Source of the DNA: Gemmatimonadota bacterium
GTDB lineage: Bacteria; Gemmatimonadota; Gemmatimonadetes; Longimicrobiales; Gaopeijiaceae
Direction of reading: 5' to 3'
NCBI GenBank assembly: GCA_026713345.1
Contig: JAPOOQ010000478.1
Span: forward strand, 1-13,295
Length of the DNA stretch: 13,295 nt
Shown here: piece after piece, positions 1 to 7,570 of the stretch
Numbering within the stretch: position 1 is the stretch's first letter
Layout of the letters: each line of letters begins with the position of its first letter
Notes under the pieces: model-generated
The model's database searches: none
What the model was told of the DNA's origin: nothing
Seen by the model: only the letters and a program-made list of their open reading frames with translations
Program-made: the position numbers and the translations under genes

Positions 1-18
1 CCACGCCCCCCCCGCCCC

Positions 19-2031
19 TCACGTCCGCGCCCCCCGGTTTGCCGCCCGCCAGAGCATCCAGCACAGCCCGGCAAACGCCAGCGTGCCCACCACCGCCGAC
101 AGGTGCGGCAACAGCTCGTCCATCCACTCATGGCCGACCTGCCATACCGAAGCCGCTTCCGGACTGCCCGTGACCTGCGTGACAGCGAAGATCACACCGC
201 CGATCAGACCGCCCACCAGCGCCGCCCCGGCGATCATGCCCGAGGCGTAGAGCACGCCCTGTTCGCGCCGTTCGGCCAGGACGCTCACTCCGTCCTCGGT
301 GTCTCCCGCCTCCTTGTACTTCCGATTGAGCGCCAGTCGCATCAGGCCTCCGACCAGGATCGGGGTCATCAGCGAGACCGGCAGGTAGACGCCCACCGCG
401 AACGCCAGCGAGGGCAGCTTGAAGACGAACTCGATCACGATCGCGAGCACAATCCCCAGCAACACGAAGCTCCACGGCAGCGACTGCTCCAGCACCCCGT
501 CGATCACCAGGCTCATCAGCGTCGCCTGGGGCGCGGCGAGACCGTCCACCGTTCCGATCCCGTACGACTCGTTCAGCACGATCAGCACGCCGCCGATTGT
601 CACCGCGCACGCCAGCACGCCGAGCATCTCGCCGATCTGCATGCGCTTCGGGGTAGCGCCGACCAGGAAGCCGGTCTTGAGGTCCTGCGACGTGTCGCCC
701 GCCGCGGCCGCCGAAATGCACACCACCGCGCCGACGGCCAGCACCGCCACCTTGGCCGCGTTGCTGCCGTCGTTCAGCCCCAGCGCCACCCAGATCAGCG
801 AGGTCAGGATCAGCGCCGCGATCGTCATCCCCGACACCGGGTTCGACGACGACCCGATCAGCCCCACGATCCGGCTCGACACCGTCACGAAGAAGAAGCT
901 GAAGATCACGATCAGGATCGCCCCCAGCGGCCCGACCGGCACGCCCGGCCAGAGCCACAGCGCCACGGCCATCAGCACGGCCAGCCCGAGCACCAGCTTC
1001 ATCGGCAGGTCCTGCTGGGTGCGCGGCACGCCGGTGGCCAGCCCCCCGCCCCCCACCTGGCCCACCCCCAGCCGGATCGACTCGATGATCGTCGGCAGCG
1101 ACTTGATCAGCGTGATGATGCCTGCGCAGCCGACCGCGCCCGCGCCCACGTAGCGGATGTAGTTGTTCCAGATGTCGCCCGACCCCAGAGACGACATCGC
1201 CTCCGTCGCCGGGTAGACCACGCTGTCACCGCCCCAGACGTTGATCGCGGGGATCAGGATCAGCCACGCCAGCGCGCTGCCCCCGAACATGATCGCCGCG
1301 ATCCGCGGCCCGATGATGACCCCCACGCCCAGCAGTTCGGGGGTGAAGTCCCCGCCGATCCGGGCCTTGAGGGGGAGACCCACGCTGGGCCCCTCGTTCC
1401 ACAGCCCGAGCCCGTTGCCGTTCGCCATCGCCTGGTAGACGGCGCCGAGCCCCAGCCCCGAGAAGAGCAGCCGCGCCTTGCCGCCGCCCATGTCGCCCGC
1501 CACTTGCACCTCGGCGCATGCGGTGCCCTCGGGGTAGGGGAGCTTGCCGTGCTCGCGCGAGATCAGATAGCGCCTGAGCGGGATCATGAAGAGCACGCCG
1601 AGCAGGCCGCCGAAGGCCGCGATCACCGAGACCTGGACCAGGTCGACCACGATCGTCGGATCGGAGCGCTGCCAGATGAACAGCGCGGGAATCGTGAAGA
1701 TCACCCCCGCGGCCACCGACTCGCCCGCCGACCCGATCGTCTGCACCATGTTGGTCTCGAGGACCGTGCCGCGGCGCAGCGCCCGGAAGATCGCCACCGC
1801 CATCACCGCGGCCGGGATCGACGCGCTGACCGTGAGCCCCACCCGCAGCCCCAGATAGGCGTTGGCCGCGCCGAACACCACCGCCATCAGAATGCCGACG
1901 AAAACCGCCTTGAAAGTGAACTCCGCCATTGACTTCCCGGCGGGTACATAGGGTTCGTACTGGGCGCCGGGGACGACTTCGTACGCCTCCGGGGGAAGGC
2001 CCCTGCGGGCCGGGGGGTCGACCGATGCCAT
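19..2031 (-). CDS. OPT-family oligopeptide transporter
   Basis: A 670-aa polytopic inner-membrane protein of the OPT superfamily, bacterial branch, expected to import small peptides or metal chelates by cation-coupled transport. Many hydrophobic segments span the protein, beginning at about residues 41-63. Family landmarks are visible: KLPYPEGTACAEV near 163-175, NPVSGMTIA near 397-405, and a GDTSQDLKTGFLVGATPKR stretch near 445-463. Length fits the 600-700 aa typical of this branch. The frame stays open about 70 codons further upstream, but that part is low-complexity, Arg/Gly/Pro-rich and runs through the repeat array. The ATG at 2031 has AGGAG nine bases before it and begins a sensible cytoplasmic N-terminus. 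It is divergent from clpB across 254 bp. The substrate cannot be read from the sequence; the family assignment is firm. Confidence 0.93.
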   Translation of the reverse strand: MASVDPPARRGLPPEAYEVVPGAQYEPYVPAGKSMAEFTFKAVFVGILMAVVFGAANAYLGLRVGLTVSASIPAAVMAVAIFRALRRGTVLETNMVQTIGSAGESVAAGVIFTIPALFIWQRSDPTIVVDLVQVSVIAAFGGLLGVLFMIPLRRYLISREHGKLPYPEGTACAEVQVAGDMGGGKARLLFSGLGLGAVYQAMANGNGLGLWNEGPSVGLPLKARIGGDFTPELLGVGVIIGPRIAAIMFGGSALAWLILIPAINVWGGDSVVYPATEAMSSLGSGDIWNNYIRYVGAGAVGCAGIITLIKSLPTIIESIRLGVGQVGGGGLATGVPRTQQDLPMKLVLGLAVLMAVALWLWPGVPVGPLGAILIVIFSFFFVTVSSRIVGLIGSSSNPVSGMTIAALILTSLIWVALGLNDGSNAAKVAVLAVGAVVCISAAAAGDTSQDLKTGFLVGATPKRMQIGEMLGVLACAVTIGGVLIVLNESYGIGTVDGLAAPQATLMSLVIDGVLEQSLPWSFVLLGIVLAIVIEFVFKLPSLAFAVGVYLPVSLMTPILVGGLMRLALNRKYKEAGDTEDGVSVLAERREQGVLYASGMIAGAALVGGLIGGVIFAVTQVTGSPEAASVWQVGHEWMDELLPHLSAVVGTLAFAGLCWMLWRAANRGART

Positions 2032-2040
2032 GGGCGTATG

Positions 2041-2045
2041 CTCCT
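2041..2045 (-). promoter_or_regulatory. Ribosome binding site fixing the OPT start
   Basis: On the minus strand this reads AGGAG, followed by a 9-nt spacer and the ATG at 2031-2029. It decides between this start and a longer open frame that begins at 2241 inside the inverted-repeat array. Confidence 0.75.
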
Positions 2046-2152
2046 GGTCGGGGGGTTGCCGGAGGACAGCCGCGGCGCCTTGGCGCCCCTGGGGCTGGCC
2101 CGGATCTTTCATGTATGATGGCGGGCGGCGCGCGGGACCGTTGCCGGCCGAT

Positions 2153-2249
2153 CTGCCAATTCGGCGGCCCGGCCTGCCATTTTGGCAGCTTCCTGCCATT
2201 TTGGCCGATTTTGACCGTGTCGCGCGCCCGAACCCTGCCAAAATGGCAG
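2153..2249. promoter_or_regulatory. Array of four 15-bp inverted repeats (candidate operators)
   Basis: Two perfect palindromes of the form CTGCCA-N3-TGGCAG lie at 2174-2188 (centre TTT) and 2235-2249 (centre AAA). A third copy at 2193-2207 has an intact left arm and ends TGGCCG. A degenerate fourth at 2153-2167 reads CTGCCAATTCGGCGG. Start-to-start distances are 21, 19 and 42 bp, about two, two and four helical turns, so a dimeric regulator could bind cooperatively on one face of the DNA. The array sits between the divergent OPT gene and clpB, and its last copy ends 36 bp before the clpB ATG. It does not match CIRCE (TTAGCACTC-N9-GAGTGCTAA) or the HspR-type HAIR element. That this is a stress-gene operator is inference from position. 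Confidence 0.7.
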
Positions 2250-2285
2250 CTTGGACGACCGAATTGCAACAGGAGCCGATAGAGA

Positions 2286-4928
2286 ATGCTGGACGCGAAC
2301 CGAATGACCGTGAAGGCCGCGGAAGCTGTGGCCGCCGCCGCGCAGGGTGCTCTGCGCGCGCAGCACCCGGAGGTGGAGGGGGTCCATCTCCTCAGGGCCC
2401 TGCTGGAGCAGGAGGGCGGGATCGTGGTGCCGGTGCTCGGCAAGATGGCGGTCCAGCCGGAGCGGGTGATCCGCGCCGTAGAAGCGGAACTGGGACGCCG
2501 CGCCACGGTCCGCGGCGGATCCGCCCCGCGGGCATCGCGTGATCTCACCCTGGCGCTCAGCGCAGCGGAGGACGCGTCCGGCGAACTCGGCGACGCCTAC
2601 GTCTCGACCGAGCACCTCCTCCTGGGGCTCGCCGCCGGAAAGGGCGATGCGGGCGCCATCCTCGCCGACAACGGCGTGACGTCAAAGGGGCTCGAAAGCG
2701 TGCTCGACTCCATCCGCGGCTCCCACCGGGTCACCGATCAGACGCCGGAGGACAAGTACCAGGCGCTCGCCCGCTACTCCCACGACCTCACCGAGCGGGC
2801 CCGCCGCGGCAAGCTGGACCCCGTCATCGGCCGCGACGACGAGATCCGCCGGGTGATGAAGGTCCTGGCGCGCCGCACCAAGAACAATCCCGTGCTCATC
2901 GGCGAGCCCGGGGTCGGCAAGACCGCGATCGCGGAAGGGCTGGCCCAGCGCATCGTTGCCGGCGACGTCCCCACCTCGCTGGCCGGCAAGAAGCTGATGT
3001 CCCTCGACATCTCCGCCATGCTCGCGGGCGCGAAGTACCGCGGCGACTTCGAGGAGCGGATGAAGGCGGTCCTCAAGGTTGTCACGGAGGCCGACGGGCT
3101 ATACATCCTTTTCATCGACGAGCTGCACACGGTTGTGGGGGCGGGCGCCGCCGAGGGGGCGGTCGACGCGGGCAACATGCTCAAGCCCGCGCTCGCGCGG
3201 GGCGACCTGCGGGTCATCGGCGCCACCACCCTCGGCGAGTACCGCAAGCACGTCGAGAAGGACCCCGCGCTGGAGCGCCGCTTTCAGCCGGTGTACGTCG
3301 CGCCGCCCTCGGTCGAGGACACCATCACCATCCTGCGCGGGATCAAGGAGCGCTACGAGGTGCCTCACGGCGTGCGCATCACTGATGACTCGCTGATCGC
3401 GGCGGCGAGATTGTCGGACAGGTACGTGGGGGGACGGTTCCTGCCCGACAAGGCCATCGACCTGATGGACGAGGCGGGGAGCCGGCTGCGCATCGAGATC
3501 GACTCCCTCCCCCAGGAGATCGACGAAGTGGAGCGCAGAATCATCCAGCTGGAGATCGAGAGGCAGGCACTGGCGCGCGAGGACGACTCCGGTGCGCGGG
3601 AACGCCGGCAGGGCATCGAGGAGGAGCTCGCGGTCGCGCGCGAGTCCAGCCAGGCCATGAAGGCGCGCTGGCAGGCCGAGAAGACCCAGATCGCGCGCAT
3701 TCAGGAGCTCAAGGAGCGGGTGGACGGTCTGCGCACCGAGGCGGAACGCGCGACGCGAAGCGGCGAGCTGGCCCGCGCAGCCGAGGTCCAGTACTCGGAG
3801 ATCCCGCAGGCTGAGGCCGAGATCGGGAAGGCCGAGGAACGTCTGGCCGGGCTGCAGGCCGAGGGGAAGTTCCTGAAGGAGGAGGTGACCGCGGAGGACA
3901 TCGCGGAAGTGGTGGCCGAGTGGACGGGGATACCGGTGACGCGGCTGATGGCATCGGAGCGCAGGCGCCTGGCGGGGCTGGAGGAGCTGCTGGGCCGGCG
4001 CGTGATCGGCCAGGACCGGGCGCTGAGTGCGGTATCCCGTGCCGTAAGACGGGCAAGGGCCGGAATTCAGGACCCCAACCGTCCCATCGGATCATTCCTC
4101 TTCCTGGGGCCCACCGGGGTGGGGAAGACCGAAACGGCGCGTGCGCTCGCCGAGTTCCTCTTCAACGACGAGCGCGCCATGGTGCGCATGGACATGTCCG
4201 AGTACATGGAGGCGCACACGGTCTCGCGGCTCATCGGCGCTCCTCCCGGCTACGTCGGCTACGACGAGGGGGGCCAGCTCACCGAGGCCGTGCGGCGCCG
4301 TCCCCACGCGGTCATCCTCTTCGACGAGGTCGAGAAGGCGCACCCCAGGGTCTTCAACGTCTTCCTGCAGATCCTCGACGACGGGCGCCTCACCGACGGG
4401 CAGGGCAGGACGGTCGACTTCCGCAACGCCGTGATCATCATGACCTCGAACATCGCGGGGCCGGAGATCCTGGCGCGCGCGCGTCAGGCCGGAGTCAGGC
4501 GGCCGGGGCAGGATGGCGCGGAGCAGCCCGATCCCGCCGCCTGGCGCGAGGTCGAGGAGATGGTGCGTGGACGGCTGAAGGAACACTTCCGTCCTGAGTT
4601 CCTTAATAGAGTGGATGAGATGGTAGTATTCAAGCCACTGTCACATAGAGAGTTGAAGAAGATCGTTGATATCCAGCTGCGGCGTGTGGCCGGGCTGGCC
4701 GAACAGCAGGACGTGGCGCTGGCGGTGTCGGACGAGGCGAAGCGGGTGATCGCCGGCGAGGGGTACGACCCGGCGTTCGGCGCGCGGCCGCTCAAGCGGG
4801 CGGTGCAGCGGCTGGTGCAGGACCCGCTGGCGCTGGCGATTCTCGAGGGCCGGGTGGTGCCGGGGAACGCGGTGCGGCTGGAAAAGGAGAAGGATGGCGA
4901 TGGGCTGGTGTTCGTGGACGATGGCTAG
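2286..4928 (+). CDS. clpB: ATP-dependent disaggregase ClpB (Hsp100)
   Basis: An 880-aa hexameric AAA+ chaperone that extracts and unfolds polypeptides from aggregates together with DnaK/DnaJ/GrpE in the cytoplasm. Domains in order: Clp N-domain about 1-145; first ATPase with Walker A GEPGVGKTA (206-214), pore-loop YRGDF (251-255), Walker B FIDE (276-279) and an Arg pair at 331-332; coiled-coil middle domain about 400-530, which separates ClpB from ClpA/ClpC; second ATPase with Walker A GPTGVGKTE (608-616), pore-loop GYVGY (655-659), Walker B VILFDE (676-681) and sensor-2 GARPLKR (832-838). All catalytic elements are intact and the length is normal. The ATG is preceded by AGGAG at 2271-2275 with a 10-nt spacer. 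A short Gly/Gln/Pro insertion lies near 737-752. Regulation by the upstream inverted-repeat array is likely but inferred. Confidence 0.98.
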   Translation: MLDANRMTVKAAEAVAAAAQGALRAQHPEVEGVHLLRALLEQEGGIVVPVLGKMAVQPERVIRAVEAELGRRATVRGGSAPRASRDLTLALSAAEDASGELGDAYVSTEHLLLGLAAGKGDAGAILADNGVTSKGLESVLDSIRGSHRVTDQTPEDKYQALARYSHDLTERARRGKLDPVIGRDDEIRRVMKVLARRTKNNPVLIGEPGVGKTAIAEGLAQRIVAGDVPTSLAGKKLMSLDISAMLAGAKYRGDFEERMKAVLKVVTEADGLYILFIDELHTVVGAGAAEGAVDAGNMLKPALARGDLRVIGATTLGEYRKHVEKDPALERRFQPVYVAPPSVEDTITILRGIKERYEVPHGVRITDDSLIAAARLSDRYVGGRFLPDKAIDLMDEAGSRLRIEIDSLPQEIDEVERRIIQLEIERQALAREDDSGARERRQGIEEELAVARESSQAMKARWQAEKTQIARIQELKERVDGLRTEAERATRSGELARAAEVQYSEIPQAEAEIGKAEERLAGLQAEGKFLKEEVTAEDIAEVVAEWTGIPVTRLMASERRRLAGLEELLGRRVIGQDRALSAVSRAVRRARAGIQDPNRPIGSFLFLGPTGVGKTETARALAEFLFNDERAMVRMDMSEYMEAHTVSRLIGAPPGYVGYDEGGQLTEAVRRRPHAVILFDEVEKAHPRVFNVFLQILDDGRLTDGQGRTVDFRNAVIIMTSNIAGPEILARARQAGVRRPGQDGAEQPDPAAWREVEEMVRGRLKEHFRPEFLNRVDEMVVFKPLSHRELKKIVDIQLRRVAGLAEQQDVALAVSDEAKRVIAGEGYDPAFGARPLKRAVQRLVQDPLALAILEGRVVPGNAVRLEKEKDGDGLVFVDDG
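4601..4670. other. AT-rich patch with deviant codons inside clpB
   Basis: By direct count this 70-bp stretch holds 28 G/C bases (40%), against roughly 70% on both sides. It encodes the conserved part around LNRVDEMVVFKPLSHREL (about residues 773-790) using codons that are rare elsewhere in the window, including CTT, AAT, AGA, GTA, TCA and CAT. The reading frame and protein sequence are intact, so this is a change at synonymous positions rather than damage. Confidence 0.75.
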
Positions 4929-5571
4929 CAGGCCGCGCCGGTCCCGGCCCGGATGCATCGCCGACCGAGTGCAGCGGGGACTTGTTCCGCCGCCTTCAAA
5001 TGGTGGCCGGGCCCCGCAGCCGGCACCGTGCTGGAGGGCGGCGGGCCGGTGGAAGGCGGCGGGCCGGCGCGCCGTGTTGGGGGCACCGCTGCTGGCGGTA
5101 GCGGTGGGGTGTGGTGGTGGACCCCGGCCGGACGCGGGCCCGGCCCCCGGTTCGGGGCCGGCAGCCGCACCCGGCGACATCGTTACCGGGTTCCTGGACG
5201 CGGCCAACAGCCGGGACCACGCTGCGATGGCGATGCTGTTCGGCACCGGGAGGGGGCCGATCGGCGAGCCGGGGAGCGCGTTCGGGTGCGGACTGCGCCG
5301 CGCGGGGTCGTGGGTCGGGCTGGGGGAGCCGTGCGTCAGTGCGCAGGAGATCGAGCTGCGCATGGATGTGATCGCGCGGATTCTCGCGCACCGGTCCCGC
5401 CGCGTCGGAGCGCCGGAGCGGGTGGCGGGGCGGGGGCGGCCGGCGGCCCGGGTCGAGGTGGAGATGACCATTCGGAACGGGGACACGGTCCGCGTGCCCT
5501 TCGTGCTGATCCAGGCCGAACACCACGGATGGCTCGTCGAGCGGGTGGAATTGGGGCGCCTGACGGGGTGA
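4894..5571 (+). CDS. Probable lipoprotein, NTF2-like fold suspected
   Basis: A 225-aa frame as drawn. A hydrophobic segment ending in AVAVGC (Cys73) followed by GGG and a Pro/Ala/Gly linker looks like a lipoprotein signal and tether, so the mature protein would be membrane-anchored outside the cytoplasm. The remaining ~130 residues begin with a helix containing IVTGFLDAANSRDHAAMAML (about 96-115) and end in a strand pair including VPFVLIQAEHHGWLVERVEL (201-220). This helix-then-sheet layout is compatible with an NTF2-like domain, but I do not recognise a named family. The start is uncertain: ATGs at 4894 and 4900 sit behind AAAGGAG but lie inside the clpB end and give an overlong leader, while GTG at 4969 gives 200 aa without a clear ribosome site. 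It is probably cotranscribed with clpB. Confidence 0.55.
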   Translation: MAMGWCSWTMASRPRRSRPGCIADRVQRGLVPPPSNGGRAPQPAPCWRAAGRWKAAGRRAVLGAPLLAVAVGCGGGPRPDAGPAPGSGPAAAPGDIVTGFLDAANSRDHAAMAMLFGTGRGPIGEPGSAFGCGLRRAGSWVGLGEPCVSAQEIELRMDVIARILAHRSRRVGAPERVAGRGRPAARVEVEMTIRNGDTVRVPFVLIQAEHHGWLVERVELGRLTG

Positions 5572-5679
5572 CCGGCCGACAGCCCGCGGACGGACTGCCG
5601 ACGCCACCGAGCGGGGTTTGTGTACGTTTTATTGGTCAGTTACCATGGCTGCGGTGGAAACAACCCCTTCTCCAAGTCC

Positions 5680-5685
5680 GGAGGT
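5680..5685 (+). promoter_or_regulatory. Ribosome binding site fixing the SUMF1-like start
   Basis: GGAGGT followed by a 9-nt spacer and ATG at 5695. This selects the ATG over an in-frame GTG at 5620, which would add 25 residues in front of a well-formed signal peptide. Confidence 0.8.
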
Positions 5686-5694
5686 ACCTACGAG

Positions 5695-6597
5695 ATGTTT
5701 GCTCGGAATCAGGGAATCCTGTGGAGCGTCGCGCTGGCCCTCGGGTTCGCGGCCGCCGCGTTGCCGGGCCCCGGGCCCCTGGTGGCCCAGGAGGCCGGCG
5801 GCACATTCCGGGACTGCGAGGCGTGTCCGCTGATGGTGATCGCGCCGGGCGGGAGCTTCATGATGGGTTCTCCGAGTGACGAGGAGGGGCGGTTCGACCT
5901 GGAGGGGCCACAACGTGAAGTGACGATCGGCTCGCCGTTCGCGGTCGGGGTCTACGAAGTGTCATTCGAGGAGTGGGACGCGTGCGTGAATGCGGGCGGG
6001 TGTGCGGGATACAGCCCGGGCGACGAGGGCTGGGGCCGGGGACGCCGCCCGGTAATCAACGTGAGCTGGGAGGACGCGCAGACCTACGTCCAGTGGCTGT
6101 CGCAGGAGAGCGGGGAGGACTATCGCCTCCTCAGCGAGGCGGAATGGGAGTACGTCGCACGGGCCGGCACGGAGACTCTGCGGTACTGGTCCGGCGAGCA
6201 GGAGCATTGCCTGCATGCCAATGGCCTGGATCAGGATCTCGCCCGAACCAGCGAGGGACGGGCCTGGATGAACGAATACAACCGGTTGGATCCCGCGCAG
6301 TGCACCGACGGGTACGACCGAACCGCGCCTGTGGGAAGCTACCCGGCCAACGCATTCGGGCTTCACGATGTCTTGGGGAACGTGAATGAATGGACGCAGG
6401 ATTGCTGGAACGACAGCTATTCGGGCGCCCCGGACGACGGGCGTGCCTGGATGTCCGGCGACTGTTCCACGCGTAGTTTGCGTGGCGGAGGGTGGCTCGG
6501 TGGCGCGCGCGTCCTCCGCTCGGCCTTCCGCCTTGGCTACCCGGCCGGCAACCGGTATTTCCTGATCGGTCTCCGCGTAGCCAGGTCGCTGGAGTAA
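5695..6597 (+). CDS. Secreted SUMF1/FGE-fold protein, catalytic cysteines absent
   Basis: A 300-aa exported protein. Residues 1-32 form a signal peptide (hydrophobic core about 9-23, likely cleavage after LVA or LVAQ near 31-32). The rest is a formylglycine-generating-enzyme-fold domain with usual landmarks: PGGSFMMGSPSDEEG (51-65), VINVSWEDAQTYVQWL (120-135), YRLLSEAEWEYVARAG (143-158), GLHDVLGNVNEWTQDCW (222-238), RGGGWLGGARVLRSAFR (263-279) and LRVAR near the end. In true FGE the segment after the GG[SG][WY] motif carries the two copper-binding cysteines; here those positions are Gly and Leu, so sulfatase activation is unlikely. Eight cysteines elsewhere, including DCEACP at 40-45, suggest structural disulfides. 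Related domains serve as ligand-binding or non-haem-iron enzyme modules; the precise role is unknown. Confidence 0.9.
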   Translation: MFARNQGILWSVALALGFAAAALPGPGPLVAQEAGGTFRDCEACPLMVIAPGGSFMMGSPSDEEGRFDLEGPQREVTIGSPFAVGVYEVSFEEWDACVNAGGCAGYSPGDEGWGRGRRPVINVSWEDAQTYVQWLSQESGEDYRLLSEAEWEYVARAGTETLRYWSGEQEHCLHANGLDQDLARTSEGRAWMNEYNRLDPAQCTDGYDRTAPVGSYPANAFGLHDVLGNVNEWTQDCWNDSYSGAPDDGRAWMSGDCSTRSLRGGGWLGGARVLRSAFRLGYPAGNRYFLIGLRVARSLE

Positions 6598-6600
6598 CGT

Positions 6601-7083
6601 CTACTTTTCGGACCTCTCGACCAGCTCCACCAGCACACCGCCGGTCGACCGGGGGTGCATGAATGCGATCCGGTGCCCGCCCGCGCCGGCCATGGGCCCC
6701 TCCGAGGTGAAGCTGTAGCCGCGCGCGGCCAGCGTCTCCATCGCGTGGCCCGCATCCGGGACCCGGTAAGCGATGTGATGGAGTCCCGGCCCGCGCCGGT
6801 CGATGAACCGGGCGACGCTGCCCACCTCCGAGAGTGGACGGATCAGCTCCACGTTCCCGACGAAGCATACCTCGACGCCCTGCCGCTCCACCCGCTCCGG
6901 ACGGGTCGCCCTGGCGCCTGACAGCTGCTCCAGCAACGGCACCATCTCGTCGAACGAGCGCACGGCGATGGCCGCATGGTCCAGTTCGGCACCATCCAGC
7001 AGCGGCTGGTGGTGTGCCGGGCTGTCCGCTTCCCGGCTGTCGGGGTGGGCGGCTCCGGAGCCGCCGGGGTCCCCCGTGTTCAA
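6601..7083 (-). CDS. mce: Methylmalonyl-CoA epimerase
   Basis: A 160-aa VOC-fold protein expected to interconvert (2S)- and (2R)-methylmalonyl-CoA, linking propionyl-CoA carboxylase to methylmalonyl-CoA mutase in the cytoplasm. Visible family features are LDHAAIAV with the metal-ligand His36, GNVELIRPLSEVGSVARFI (76-94), RGPGLHHIAYRV (97-108) with the second His, GGHRIAFMHP (135-144) and GGVLVELVE (148-156) with the likely catalytic Glu153. The core matches the usual length of about 130-135 residues. The first 30 residues are a Gly/Ser/Pro/His-rich leader opened by a TTG codon with no clear ribosome site, so the true start is uncertain. The gene ends 3 bp from the convergent SUMF1-like gene and is divergent from trxA. 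No mutase or carboxylase gene is nearby. Confidence 0.9.
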   Translation of the reverse strand: MNTGDPGGSGAAHPDSREADSPAHHQPLLDGAELDHAAIAVRSFDEMVPLLEQLSGARATRPERVERQGVEVCFVGNVELIRPLSEVGSVARFIDRRGPGLHHIAYRVPDAGHAMETLAARGYSFTSEGPMAGAGGHRIAFMHPRSTGGVLVELVERSEK

Positions 7084-7108
7084 CTTCGCGGGTCCGTGTG
7101 TGTAGAAT
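7079..7108 (+). promoter_or_regulatory. Candidate promoter for the trxA operon
   Basis: TAGAAT at 7103-7108 is a good -10-like hexamer in an otherwise GC-rich stretch. TTCAAC at 7079-7084 is a weak -35-like hexamer with an 18-nt spacer. Transcription would start about 90 bp before the trxA ATG. It overlaps the start of the divergent epimerase gene. Sequence match only. Confidence 0.35.
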
Positions 7109-7210
7109 ACAATGGAGGAGATTCCTTATCGGCGGGATCGTCGCGGCGGCGCCGCGGTGCTCCATGCGGACCGGCCGCGCCGAGTCACTTTCACCCGGGG
7201 AACAATGATA

Positions 7211-7543
7211 ATGGCGGACAGCACGAATCTCGTCACGGTCACCGACGACAACTTCAAGGAACAGATCGAGGACTACGACGGCCTTTCCATGGTCGACTTC
7301 TGGGCCGCCTGGTGCGGTCCCTGCCGGATCATCGCACCCTTCGTCAGCGAGCTGGCCGACGACTTCGCGGGGCGCGTCCGGGTCGGCAAGCTGGACGTGG
7401 ACGCGAACATGTCGACCTCGATGCGCTTCGGGGTGCGGTCGATCCCCACGGTGCTCTTCTTCAAGGAGGGGGAGCACGTGGACACCGTCATCGGCGCGGT
7501 GCCGAAGGCCCAGCTGGCGCAGAAGATCGAAGAGCACCTGTAG
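7211..7543 (+). CDS. trxA: Thioredoxin
   Basis: A 110-aa cytoplasmic thioredoxin, the general disulfide reductant recycled by thioredoxin reductase. The canonical active site WCGPC is at residues 34-38 (Cys35, Cys38) inside MVDFWAAWCGPCR, and the cis-proline motif SIPT is at 77-80 (Pro79). There is no signal peptide, and length matches the family norm of about 105-110. The frame is open upstream to 7112, but that extension is an Arg-rich, non-conserved leader. GGGGA at 7197-7201 sits nine bases before the ATG at 7211; an ATG at 7205 is too close to it. The gene is 27 nt ahead of the RsmI frame on the same strand, so they are probably cotranscribed. Confidence 0.95.
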   Translation: MADSTNLVTVTDDNFKEQIEDYDGLSMVDFWAAWCGPCRIIAPFVSELADDFAGRVRVGKLDVDANMSTSMRFGVRSIPTVLFFKEGEHVDTVIGAVPKAQLAQKIEEHL

Positions 7544-7570
7544 CGGCGCGGCCTCGCGGGGGCTGAGCAC

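Noticed and set aside
103..1932. A 609-codon open frame on the plus strand opposite the OPT gene
   Set aside because: Its product is a monotonous His/Arg/Asp/Gln mixture with no domain, as expected from the antisense of a GC-rich gene. The minus-strand OPT protein is clearly real.
2114..2119. TATGAT as a -10 element for clpB
   Set aside because: No -35-like hexamer at a workable distance, and it lies about 170 bp ahead of clpB and upstream of the whole array.
2183..2200. A possible sigma-54 promoter (TTGGCAG...TGCC)
   Set aside because: The GG to GC spacing does not fit the -24/-12 rule, and the bases are fully explained by two adjacent inverted repeats.
2032..2241. A 70-residue N-terminal extension of the OPT protein
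   Set aside because: It is non-conserved in character, passes through the inverted-repeat array, and the downstream ATG has a proper ribosome site.
4641..5486. A 281-codon minus-strand frame opposite the clpB end and the lipoprotein
   Set aside because: Pro/Arg/Ala-rich shadow product without recognisable features; the plus-strand genes explain the coding signal.
7142..7156. Small hairpin CGCGGC-GGC-GCCGCG in the trxA leader
   Set aside because: A 6-bp GC stem is common by chance in DNA of this composition, and there is no T-run to make it a terminator.
7112..7210. An N-terminal extension of thioredoxin
   Set aside because: Arg-rich and outside the thioredoxin fold; the ATG at 7211 has the better ribosome site and gives the normal length.
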